A stretch of 34,164 bases of DNA from CAG-533 sp964589375 (GTDB lineage: Bacteria; Bacillota_I; Bacilli_A; RF39; UBA660): positions 1 through 34,164 of the forward strand of contig CAZPSA010000008.1 of the NCBI GenBank assembly GCA_964589375.1. Direction: 5' to 3'. The translations under genes were made by a program, and so were the position numbers. Below the pieces are notes generated by a model, which ran no database searches, was not told where the DNA came from, and was given only the letters and a program-made list of their open reading frames with translations. Positions within the stretch are counted from its first letter, which is position 1, and every line of letters starts with the position of its first letter. Shown here piece by piece: positions 6,641-14,454 of this stretch.

Positions 6641-9010
6641 CTACTTTTTTTCTTCCACATATTTTTTAATATTTGATAAATTAGCAATAGTTTGAACTTT
6701 ACCTTTTTCAATTATAGCTAAAGTTGGTGCCTGTTTTATTTCTAACGCTTTCGTAAATTCAACTTCCTCTTCGGCATCAACAAATGTGTATTTAATTTTT
6801 TTCTTTTCTAAAAGTTTTTTGGCCATTGAGCAGTTTGGACAAGTTTTAGTTCCAAATAAGTAAATACCATCTTTTTTATCACAATTGCAGTTTTCACATT
6901 CACAAACATTATTTTCACATTGACATTTTTCATGATGAGCAGATACTGTCAAATTATATTCTTTTCGCATTTTATATTCTTTGCTTTTTCCATCATTCCA
7001 ATTTTTAACAGGTCTATAATAGCCCGTAATTCTCGAATATACTTCGGTTTCTTCCCCGCAAGTTGGACATTTCCACACTTCACCAGTAATATATCCATGA
7101 TTTTTACAAATTGAATAAGTTGGACTCATTGTATAGTAAGGAAGCTTATAATTTTCAGCAATTTTTCTAACCAAATTAGCAGCCGCACTCCAGTCTTCCA
7201 ATCTTTCTCCTAAAAAAGCATGGAAAACAGTACCTGATGTATATAGAGTTTGTAATTCATCTTGGATATCTAAAGCCGTAAATAAATCATCTGTATAACC
7301 AACTGGTAAATGCGAACTATTAGTATAAAATGGGGTTTCATCATCTGATGCCGTAATAATATCAGGGTATAAAGATTTATCTTTTTTTGCTAAACGATAA
7401 GATGTACTTTCAGCTGGAGTTGCTTCTAAATTATATAAATCTCCATATTCTTCTTGATAATCCGATAATTTTTCTCGCATAAAGTTTAGTACTTCTTTAG
7501 TAAATTTTTGAGCTTTTTCTTTAGTTAAATCTTCTTTAATCCAATTTGCATTTAAACAAGCTTCATTCATTCCTACAAGACCGATTGTACTGAAATGATT
7601 ATTAAAAGTTCCTAAATACCTCTTTGTATATGGATATAATCCTTCATTTAAAAGTTTGCTTATAACATTTCTTTTAACTTTTAAGCTTCGAGCTGATACA
7701 TTCATTAACTTTTCTAATCTTTCATAGAACTCTTTTTCATTTGCTGATAAGTAGGCAATTCTTGGCATATTTATTGTTACAACGCCAACAGAACCTGTAG
7801 ATTCTCCAGAGCCAAAATAACCACCAGATTTTTTTCTTAATTCTCTTAAGTCTAATCTTAAACGGCAGCACATACTTCTAACATCAGATGGTTCCATATC
7901 ACTGTTAATATAATTTGAAAAGTATGGTGTCCCGTATTTTGCAGTCATCTCAAATAACAATTTATTATTTTCTGTTTCTGACCAATCAAAATCTTTTGTG
8001 ATTGAGTAAGTTGGGATTGGGTACTGGAAGCCTCTGCCATTTGCATCGCCTTCAATCATAATTTCAATGAAAGCTTTATTAATTAAATCCATTTCTTTTT
8101 TACAATCTTTATATTTAAAATCTTGCTCAACTCCCCCAATTATAGCGTTTAATTCTGCTAAATCATTAGGTACAACCCAATCTAAAGTAATATTTGTAAA
8201 TGGTGCTTGAGTTCCCCAACGTGATGGTGTATTTACGCCATATACAAATGATTGAATACATTGTTTTACTTCTTTATAAGTTAAATTATCTTTTTTTACA
8301 AAAGGCGCTAAATAAGTGTCAAAAGAAGAGAAAGCTTGAGCTCCTGCCCATTCGTTTTGCATTATACCAAGAAAGTTTACCATTTGATTACAAAGTGTCG
8401 ACAAATGTTTTGCAGGACTACTAGTTATTTTTCCTGGTACTCCCCCAAGACCTTCCGTTATAAGCTGTTTTAAACTCCAACCAGCACAATAACCAGTTAA
8501 CATCGATAAATCATGAATATGAATATCACAATTACGGTGAGCATTACTTATTTCTTCATCATAAACCTCAGATAGCCAATAATTAGCTGTAATAGCCCCA
8601 GAATTACTTAAAATCAAACCACCAACTGAATAAGTAACAGTTGAATTTTCTTTTACTCTCCAATCAGTAACATTAATATAACTATTTACAACATTTTTAT
8701 AGTCTAAGACAGTTGACTCTAATGCTCTTTGTTTTTCATGCAATTTACGATATAAAATATACGCTTTTGCCACTCCAGTATAATCTGCTTTAATTAGTAC
8801 ATTTTCAACGCTGTCTTGAATATCTTCAACGCCAATAATATCATTTTTTACTTTATCAGCAAAATCCGCTGTAACTTTTAAAACTAAGAAATCAATAACA
8901 TTATCATCATATGTTACTTCTTCAGCTTCAAAAGCCTTTTTAATTGCATCTCCAATTTTACTTAAATCAAATGCAACAACCTTACCATCCCTTTTTCTTA
9001 CCTTATACAT
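6641..9010 (-). CDS. nrdD: Anaerobic ribonucleoside-triphosphate reductase with C-terminal glutaredoxin-like domain
   Basis: A class III (glycyl-radical) ribonucleotide reductase making dNTPs without oxygen. From the ATG at 9010 (GGGAGG ribosome-binding site just upstream) the protein has 789 residues. An ATP-cone (about 1-95; YKVRKRDGKVVAFDLSKI) senses ATP/dATP. The catalytic barrel contains the MCCRLRLD active-site cysteines. A zinc site (CKNHGY...WKCPTCG) precedes the glycyl-radical loop SRITGYYRP (Gly about 663). Unusually, the chain continues about 125 residues beyond it: a linker with HH and six Cys in CxC pairs (about 692-710), then a thioredoxin-fold domain with a CPNC redox motif (about 724-727) and cis-Pro APTL. 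Preceded by nrdG and followed by trxB, this suggests thiol-based rather than formate-based re-reduction, which is an inference. Confidence 0.93.
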   Translation of the reverse strand: MYKVRKRDGKVVAFDLSKIGDAIKKAFEAEEVTYDDNVIDFLVLKVTADFADKVKNDIIGVEDIQDSVENVLIKADYTGVAKAYILYRKLHEKQRALESTVLDYKNVVNSYINVTDWRVKENSTVTYSVGGLILSNSGAITANYWLSEVYDEEISNAHRNCDIHIHDLSMLTGYCAGWSLKQLITEGLGGVPGKITSSPAKHLSTLCNQMVNFLGIMQNEWAGAQAFSSFDTYLAPFVKKDNLTYKEVKQCIQSFVYGVNTPSRWGTQAPFTNITLDWVVPNDLAELNAIIGGVEQDFKYKDCKKEMDLINKAFIEIMIEGDANGRGFQYPIPTYSITKDFDWSETENNKLLFEMTAKYGTPYFSNYINSDMEPSDVRSMCCRLRLDLRELRKKSGGYFGSGESTGSVGVVTINMPRIAYLSANEKEFYERLEKLMNVSARSLKVKRNVISKLLNEGLYPYTKRYLGTFNNHFSTIGLVGMNEACLNANWIKEDLTKEKAQKFTKEVLNFMREKLSDYQEEYGDLYNLEATPAESTSYRLAKKDKSLYPDIITASDDETPFYTNSSHLPVGYTDDLFTALDIQDELQTLYTSGTVFHAFLGERLEDWSAAANLVRKIAENYKLPYYTMSPTYSICKNHGYITGEVWKCPTCGEETEVYSRITGYYRPVKNWNDGKSKEYKMRKEYNLTVSAHHEKCQCENNVCECENCNCDKKDGIYLFGTKTCPNCSMAKKLLEKKKIKYTFVDAEEEVEFTKALEIKQAPTLAIIEKGKVQTIANLSNIKKYVEEKK

Positions 9011-9041
9011 ACATTTCCTCCCACTTTCTTTGTATATATTT

Positions 9042-9728
9042 TTATAATCCTCTAATCTTAAGATTAGGGTAATTTTGCTTAAATTCATTTTGCCATAATT
9101 CTAACTCTTCATGAGAAAATGATCTCAGCGCTTTATCTAAAACTCCATCACTATCGCGAAAATTTTGTAAATAATATTTAGCATTCTTAGGGATATAGTT
9201 TAAAATATTTTCTATATCTTTTATACTGTGATAATCTTTAATTATTGTTGTCCTAAATTCATAATCAATCCCGCTTTTTGTAATAAGTTCGATACTTTTT
9301 TGCAAGCTATGAACATTAACTGTACATTTTGTTATTTCTTCATACTTTGAAAAATCTTCCTTTATATCCATCGCAATATAATCAACTAATTTTTCTTCAA
9401 TTATTTTTTTTAAAACAGTCGGATTACTACCATTTGTATCTAATTTAATTAACATTCCAGTATTTTTTATCTTTCTTAAAAATGGGATAAGTCCTTCTTG
9501 CATAGTTGGTTCTCCCCCACTAATAACTATACCATCTAAAATGTTTTGCCTTTTTATTAAATAAGAAATTATTTCATCTTCATCAATCATATTTTCTTTA
9601 TTAAACTTTGTTAATGCCGAATTTTGGCAATAAGCACAACAATAATTACAACCTTGCGTAAAAATTATACAAGCTACTTTGTTAGGAAAATCTAATAAAG
9701 TCAATTTATTAAATCCACTTATATTCAT
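9042..9728 (-). CDS. nrdG: Anaerobic ribonucleotide reductase activating protein (radical SAM)
   Basis: A 228-residue radical-SAM activase that uses a [4Fe-4S] cluster and S-adenosylmethionine to generate the glycyl radical on NrdD. The cluster motif is CX3CX2C at C27, C31 and C34 (GCNYCCAYCQNS, with an extra Cys at 30). The SAM-binding GGEP motif appears as ISGGEPTMQEG, and LDTNGSNP and IAMDIKED follow the activase pattern. It belongs to the longer PflA/archaeal-type NrdG group rather than the short E. coli type. Its ATG at 9728 overlaps the stop of the upstream NrdD-like gene by 4 bp, and nrdD starts 31 bp downstream, so the three are one operon. Confidence 0.93.
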   Translation of the reverse strand: MNISGFNKLTLLDFPNKVACIIFTQGCNYCCAYCQNSALTKFNKENMIDEDEIISYLIKRQNILDGIVISGGEPTMQEGLIPFLRKIKNTGMLIKLDTNGSNPTVLKKIIEEKLVDYIAMDIKEDFSKYEEITKCTVNVHSLQKSIELITKSGIDYEFRTTIIKDYHSIKDIENILNYIPKNAKYYLQNFRDSDGVLDKALRSFSHEELELWQNEFKQNYPNLKIRGL

Positions 9729-11650
9729 ATTTTACCTACATTTATTTTAACTAAACCAATTTTTAATTTTTGCATAATTTTTATCATGTCATATATTTTT
9801 TTATTTGAAATATTTGCCGGCAAGGAAGTTTCATATAGTATTCCACCATCAAATAATTTTTCTATTTCCTTATACTTTGTTAAATCAGTAACGTACTTAT
9901 CAATTTTTTCATAATAAGTTTTATTGGTTATATTTTTATTTATTCCATAAATAGATTTATCAATTTTAATCAAGTATTCTCGAGGCTTTAAGTCTGAAGG
10001 CTCAAACATTGCAAACTTAATTTTATTTTCTTCACTATATAATTGGCATTTAGTTTTAATTCTTTGCAAAATCTTAATAAGAAGTTTGAATTTTTTTTCT
10101 TCATTTTCTTCTAAAAGGTTTACACATTGAGCTATTCCAATTACTCCAATATTTAAGGTTCCACTTTTAATTACTTTTCTTATTTTCTGGTTACCATCTA
10201 ATTTTTCATCATCATAAACATTACCTTTAAATAAAACTTTATAATTATCTCTAGTTTTATTACCAATACTTTCAAAAGTAATAAGTAATTGATTTTTTAT
10301 TAAATCTAAGGTACTATCTAATTCTTTGTAAAAGTCATCTATATTTTTATTACGGTATTTAAAACCTAGTCTAGCTAAATTAATACTTGTTTCTCCAATT
10401 GCTAGTTTTCCCTCTGATGAAGAATTTTCTTGATTAATATTTTCGTATACTTTTAAGCCATCAGCAAAATATTCAACGTTTAGACCTTCTTCTGAAGAAA
10501 TGAATAATATTTTAATATTCTTATGATTTGCGATTAGAGAAACAATGTTATTAATTTCTTCTTCCGCAGTTTTTTCGGTTATTTTAAAAATTACAGTTAC
10601 TTTTTCTAGGAAAATATTATCTTTTAAGTAATTAATTATTTCTTGTTTTATTTTTATTCCTAATGGTTCGTTATTAAAACCAATACTAATATTAAATTTA
10701 GTAGTTCTTTGACCATCATAATTTAATATTTTAAATATTTTTTCCACAGTATTTTTTATATAGTCATTTATTTCTTCTTTTGAAAACTGAGTTAACATTG
10801 TAATAACATTATCTAATGTATTATTAATTTTTATATTAATTAAAATTTCATCAATTTCTTCTACACTTAAGGCTTTATTAATTAATTCTTCATATTTTTT
10901 TATGTTAATAAAATTGTGAAATCCGAATATCTTTAAATATTTATTTAAGCTATTAATAACTATCTTTTTATATTTCGAAATAATATAAGGAATTAATATA
11001 TAATCTAACATCCCTAAATTTATAATACTGTTTATCTCAATTTCTGCATTTTTAGCATCATATATTTGTTCATTTAAATTATTTTTAGCATTAAACATAT
11101 AATTAAAATGTGAAAATATTCCTAAGGAAAAATAATCAAGATTATGAATATATATATTTCCTTCTTCTAACGCTCTAACAAATTTAGTATCTAATACATA
11201 AGATTTTGCATATTCGGAAAATATTATTTTACCTAAATTATTAATCTTTTCACTAGAAGTTAATTGGTATTCATTATTACTTTGTTCTTGAATTTTTTCA
11301 ATTGCTTTAACAAATTTGTGTTGTTGTTTTTCCGCAAAGGCCTTTCTAGAAGCTGCTCTACGATGACGATATTCTTGAAAAGATATATATACTTTTTGTT
11401 CTTCGTCTTGTAATATTTTTTCAATAATATCTTGGATGTCTTCAACACTTATTGTTTTCCGATCATGATAATTTAAATTTATGTAGGCTAGTACTTTTTC
11501 AAATAATTTATATATCTTTTTTTCATCTATATTATTATAAGTGCTTTCATAGGCTTTTTTGATTGCGATCGCAATTTTTGAAGCATTAAATTCAACCCTT
11601 TGACCACTTCTTTTAACAACTATTAACTCATCTAATACTTCATTCCACAT
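9725..11650 (-). CDS. Degenerate NrdD paralogue with ATP-cone (probable pseudoenzyme)
   Basis: A 641-residue protein heading the nrd operon. Residues about 8-100 form an ATP-cone (VVKRSGQRVEFNASKIAIAI, then VEDIQDIIEKIL). The rest can be aligned by eye with NrdD: GNIYIHNLDYFSLG with CDIHIHDLSMLTGY; GETSINLARLGF with GVVTINMPRIAY; TLNIGVIGIAQCVNLL with FSTIGLVGMNEACLN; FDGGILYETSLP with YTSGTVFHAFLG. It ends before the zinc site and glycyl-radical loop. The MCCRL segment is replaced by KVYENINQ, and only two cysteines exist in the whole chain. It therefore cannot be a catalytic class III reductase. It may instead regulate, scaffold or sense nucleotides for the true NrdD. The ATG at 11650 has a GAGG ribosome-binding site 7 nt upstream. 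Confidence 0.8.
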   Translation of the reverse strand: MWNEVLDELIVVKRSGQRVEFNASKIAIAIKKAYESTYNNIDEKKIYKLFEKVLAYINLNYHDRKTISVEDIQDIIEKILQDEEQKVYISFQEYRHRRAASRKAFAEKQQHKFVKAIEKIQEQSNNEYQLTSSEKINNLGKIIFSEYAKSYVLDTKFVRALEEGNIYIHNLDYFSLGIFSHFNYMFNAKNNLNEQIYDAKNAEIEINSIINLGMLDYILIPYIISKYKKIVINSLNKYLKIFGFHNFINIKKYEELINKALSVEEIDEILINIKINNTLDNVITMLTQFSKEEINDYIKNTVEKIFKILNYDGQRTTKFNISIGFNNEPLGIKIKQEIINYLKDNIFLEKVTVIFKITEKTAEEEINNIVSLIANHKNIKILFISSEEGLNVEYFADGLKVYENINQENSSSEGKLAIGETSINLARLGFKYRNKNIDDFYKELDSTLDLIKNQLLITFESIGNKTRDNYKVLFKGNVYDDEKLDGNQKIRKVIKSGTLNIGVIGIAQCVNLLEENEEKKFKLLIKILQRIKTKCQLYSEENKIKFAMFEPSDLKPREYLIKIDKSIYGINKNITNKTYYEKIDKYVTDLTKYKEIEKLFDGGILYETSLPANISNKKIYDMIKIMQKLKIGLVKINVGKI

Positions 11651-12123
11651 CTGTTAACCTCTGCACTTTCTATTGCCAAAATAATAATAACAAATAAGAA
11701 TATTATATGCAATGTTTTTTTTAATACTTTTTTTACTTTTTTGATTTTTTGTTTTTTTATTTTTTTGAGTTTTTGTCTCAAAAAAACATTTAATTTTTTT
11801 GCAAAGATTAGCTTGATATTAACTTAAGTTCAATTTTTTATTTGTGAATTTTAACCCTTTAAACAAAAATATTTTTTACTTTTACTTTACATCCACTAAA
11901 ACATATAAACTATTAAAATCTAAAATGTTTTTTAGGAATTAATTTGTTTATAAAGATTATGTTAATTCTTAGAAAAATTTAACAAAAAAAATTAACTTTT
12001 TCTTTTATTAAATCCATATTACTTAACTTAATTTAGATAGATACGTTATTTAGCCAAACAAAAAAATAACCCTCAAAATTTTAAAATGTCTTATCTTAAA
12101 CATGATAAAAAACAAGGCAATAT

Positions 12124-12150
12124 AAAAATGATAATGAATAATCACTATCA
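12124..12150 (-). terminator. Orphan terminator-like hairpin
   Basis: The minus strand reads TGATAGTGA, loop TTAT, TCATTATCA, then TTTTTATA: a 9-bp stem with one G-T pair and a T-tail. On the plus strand the same hairpin (one mismatch) is followed by CTTTTTT. No gene needing a terminator is visible on either side, since the tRNAs already have one at 12217-12243. Confidence 0.5.
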
Positions 12151-12216
12151 CTTTTTTGCATTAGTAGCTTAATTTATCAACTCTTTTAATTTTTATATTA
12201 AACCATTTTACCTAAT

Positions 12217-12243
12217 AAATAAAAAGCCTTTGTTTAAAAGCTT
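12217..12243 (-). terminator. Terminator of the tRNA-Leu/tRNA-Gln transcript
   Basis: On the minus strand AAGCTTTT pairs with AAAGGCTT around a 4-nt loop (one G-T pair), followed by TTTATTT. It lies about 10 bp beyond the tRNA-Gln CCA end. Confidence 0.75.
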
Positions 12244-12253
12244 TAAAATTATA

Positions 12254-12329
12254 TGGCTGCCCAAATAGGATTCGAACCTATGAAATGTCAGGGTCAGAGC
12301 CTGATGCCTTACCGCTTGGCTATTGGGCA
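12254..12329 (-). tRNA. tRNA-Gln (anticodon CTG)
   Basis: The acceptor TGCCCAA pairs with TTGGGCA. The D-arm AGCCAAGCGGTAAGGC is typical of tRNA-Gln. The anticodon stem TCAGG/CCTGA holds loop CTCTGAC (anticodon CTG, codon CAG), and the T-loop is TTCGAAT. Discriminator G and CCA are encoded. It lies 9 bp after tRNA-Leu, so both are probably one transcript. Confidence 0.92.
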
Positions 12330-12338
12330 ATAAAAAAA

Positions 12339-12425
12339 TGGTGCCCACGGAGGGACTTGAACCCTCACGGTATTGCTACCATTGGATTTTGAGTCCAACG
12401 CGTCTACCAATTCCACCACATGGGC
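12339..12425 (-). tRNA. tRNA-Leu (anticodon CAA)
   Basis: The acceptor GCCCATG pairs with CGTGGGC (one T-G pair). The D-loop is GTGGAATTGGTAGACGC, typical of leucine. The anticodon stem TTGGA/TCCAA holds loop CTCAAAA (anticodon CAA, codon TTG). A long class II variable arm and T-arm GAGGG/CCCTC follow, with discriminator A and CCA encoded. Confidence 0.95.
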
Positions 12426-12459
12426 ATAAATAGATTATAACATCTTTTAATTATAAAAT

Positions 12460-13017
12460 CTATTCATTTTCTTTAAAAATTGTCGTATAAAGTTCGGCAT
12501 CTGCCATATCTTCATTTTTGACTAATTTTGGCAAATCGTTTATAGTCGCCAACCCGAAGTAATCTAAAAATTCATTTGTAACAACATACAAATTAGGTCT
12601 TCCCGCCAATTCTGATTTTCCTGAAACTTTAATTAAATCCTTTGCCAGCAATCTTTTTATTGTATATGAGCTTGACACTCCACGTATTTCATCAATTTCC
12701 GCTCGCGTAATTGGGCCATTATAAGCTATAATTGCTAAAGTTTCTAAACTAGAATTACTAAGAGTATTATTTTCTGAGGTTACCACTAGCTTTTGATAAT
12801 AACTTTTATGTTCTGGTTTTGTAGTCAATTTAAAAGTTTCAGCTAAATAACTAATGGTAATACCTCTTTCATCACTTTCATAAGCACTTTTTAAGGCTTT
12901 TAAAATATTTTTAGCTTCTGTTTCACTTATTTCCATTATCTCACAGATTGATTGTAAGGTAATGCCTTCATCTCCTACAACAAATAAAAGGCCCTCTAAA
13001 ATTCCTAACTGTTTCAT
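12460..13017 (-). CDS. scpB: Segregation and condensation protein B
   Basis: A 185-residue kleisin-interacting subunit of the Smc-ScpAB condensin that organises and segregates the chromosome. Two winged-helix domains are visible: LGILEGLLFVVGDEGITLQ at the N-terminus, and the well-conserved LETLAIIAYNGPITRAEIDEIRGVSSSYTIKRL block (about 92-125), followed by GRPNLYVVTNEFLDYFGL. Length is normal for Firmicutes. It starts one base after the scpA stop, so the pair is coupled. tRNA-Leu begins 34 bp downstream, and no terminator is seen between them. Confidence 0.95.
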   Translation of the reverse strand: MKQLGILEGLLFVVGDEGITLQSICEIMEISETEAKNILKALKSAYESDERGITISYLAETFKLTTKPEHKSYYQKLVVTSENNTLSNSSLETLAIIAYNGPITRAEIDEIRGVSSSYTIKRLLAKDLIKVSGKSELAGRPNLYVVTNEFLDYFGLATINDLPKLVKNEDMADAELYTTIFKENE

Positions 13018-13018
13018 A

Positions 13019-13735
13019 CTACATTCTTCCTTCTATATTTATTTGACCAAAATTACGTTCTTGAGTAATAATTATTTCTTTGTTTTTACTCATATCTAAA
13101 ATTCCTAAAAATGTTACAATTACATAAGGTTTACTAAAATCATCAAATAAATCGACAAAATTAATTTTGCCTCTCTTTTTTAGAATATCCCGAATACTAC
13201 TAATTCTTTCTTCCACACTAAGCTCTCTTTTAGCAATTTTCGTATTAATAGGCTGCTTCATTTTCTGTCTTTTCAAAAGTTCTTCAAACGCATTAATTAA
13301 ATCAGCTAAGCTTACATCTCCACTTAATTTTTGATTTTCGGTTTTGAATTCAGCTAAATTAGCTGGAATTTTGGTATACACATTACTTCTTTTAGCCTCT
13401 AATTTTCTAAAGTCATCTGATTTTTCTTTAATGCTTTGATATTCTAAAAGACGCATTCTTAATTCTTCTTCATTGTTAATGTCATATAGAGTATCTTCCT
13501 CTTCATCAACTTTATTATTTAAAAGTAGTTTGCTCTTTAAATGAATAAGTTCAGAAGCCATAACTAAATATTCACTATATGCATCAATCGATAAATCACT
13601 ATTATTATTTATAAAATCTAAATATTCTTTAGTGATAACGGCAATATTTATATTATATATATCCATCTTGTTTGCTTTTATAAGATGTAACAGCAAATCA
13701 AGCGGACCATTAAAATCATTTATTGTAAAATTCAT
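13019..13735 (-). CDS. scpA: Segregation and condensation protein A (kleisin)
   Basis: A 238-residue kleisin that bridges the Smc heads in the bacterial condensin. The N-terminal signature FNGPLDLLLHLIKANKMDIY and the LVMASELIHLKSKLLL helix that contacts the Smc neck are clear. The C-terminal winged helix is FVDLFDDFSKPYVIVTFLGILDMSKNKEI. The ATG at 13735 overlaps the TGA of the upstream gene as ATGA, which makes it preferable to the in-frame start two codons earlier. It forms an operon with the unknown membrane protein upstream and scpB downstream. Confidence 0.95.
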   Translation of the reverse strand: MNFTINDFNGPLDLLLHLIKANKMDIYNINIAVITKEYLDFINNNSDLSIDAYSEYLVMASELIHLKSKLLLNNKVDEEEDTLYDINNEEELRMRLLEYQSIKEKSDDFRKLEAKRSNVYTKIPANLAEFKTENQKLSGDVSLADLINAFEELLKRQKMKQPINTKIAKRELSVEERISSIRDILKKRGKINFVDLFDDFSKPYVIVTFLGILDMSKNKEIIITQERNFGQINIEGRM

Positions 13736-14382
13736 TGGCAATCAAAACCTTTGGCTTTTTGTAAGGAAACTAGTGTTTCTTTGTTAGTATCTAAGTCATA
13801 ATAATTGCCGTTTTTATTTGTTTCAAAACTTGAGGGAGTAACTTTGCTCAAGTCCATTGCATTTTCGAATGTAAATCCTTCATCATTTTCAGTTAAAGAT
13901 GTTGAAAGAGCCAAAGTATTATAATACGCGTTTATAATTTTATACTCCTCATATTTAGTACTATAATCAATTTGATTTTTAGCATAACTAAATGAATGAT
14001 TTATTTTTTTTAATTTCAAATTTTCAAAATGATAAACATATTGATCTCCCCCACTAGCACATGTAATATCGCTTATGTCATCACTAGAAGATATATCATT
14101 AGACGATTTTTGCGTAGTAGTTGTCTGCGGTATGTAATAATAATCATCTGATGTATCATTTTCTAAAAAAGATTTTAAATAATTATTATAAAATCTCGTA
14201 ATGGTATTATCATTAGTTGCCATATATTTTTTTATATTAGGAAGCATAAAAACAGTAGCAATGAGTAAAGCAAATACAATTAAAACAAATATTGGCTTAC
14301 TAGATTTTTCTTTTTTTAAAGTTCCTAAAACAATTGCGTCATTTGGTTTAGCACTTGAATTATTACTATTATTATTTTCCAT
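13732..14382 (-). CDS. Unknown single-pass membrane protein in the scpAB operon
   Basis: I do not recognise this 216-residue protein. About 30 polar Asn/Ser-rich residues are followed by one hydrophobic helix (about 32-50, FVLIVFALLIATVFMLPNI) and an extracytoplasmic part. That part has a Ser/Thr/Asp-rich stretch (about 85-106) and then a compact domain beginning TCASGGDQYVYHFENLKLKK. Two cysteines, near the start and at the end (FDCQ) of that domain, could form a disulfide. The topology predicts N-in, C-out. A clear GGAGGC ribosome-binding site precedes the ATG, a TATAAT -10 lies at the complement of 14405-14410, and the gene is translationally coupled to scpA by ATGA. Co-expression with condensin genes is suggestive, but no function is assigned. 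Confidence 0.8.
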   Translation of the reverse strand: MENNNSNNSSAKPNDAIVLGTLKKEKSSKPIFVLIVFALLIATVFMLPNIKKYMATNDNTITRFYNNYLKSFLENDTSDDYYYIPQTTTTQKSSNDISSSDDISDITCASGGDQYVYHFENLKLKKINHSFSYAKNQIDYSTKYEEYKIINAYYNTLALSTSLTENDEGFTFENAMDLSKVTPSSFETNKNGNYYDLDTNKETLVSLQKAKGFDCQ

Positions 14383-14423
14383 TTTGCCTCCAATTCTTTC
14401 ATTTATTATATCAAATCATTATT

Positions 14424-14454
14424 AAAAATAAAAGGAATTATTCCGCAATAATCC
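14424..14454 (-). terminator. miaB: Terminator at the end of miaB
   Basis: On the minus strand GGATTATT (complement of 14447-14454) pairs with AATAATTCC (complement of 14434-14442), with one bulged T and loop GCGG, followed by TTTTATTTTT. The 5' arm includes the last miaB codons. Confidence 0.7.

Larger units (their letters stand above)
11651..12253. other. Gene-free, homopolymer-rich stretch upstream of the nrd operon
   Basis: About 600 bp without a credible gene, dominated by A- and T-runs. It should hold the promoter of the leftward nrd operon. The best -10 is TATAAT at the complement of 11702-11707, but no good -35 accompanies it. A 10-bp perfect palindrome AACTTAAGTT lies at 11821-11830. 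A hairpin with T-tail lies at 12124-12150, and the terminator of the tRNA pair at 12217-12243. No clear NrdR-box pair was found by eye. A small RNA or long leader cannot be excluded. Confidence 0.5.

Noticed and set aside
11761..11785. Perfect 9-bp inverted repeat with T- and A-runs as a terminator
   Set aside because: The run after the stem is A-rich in both directions, so neither strand has a T-tail. It looks like homopolymer structure.
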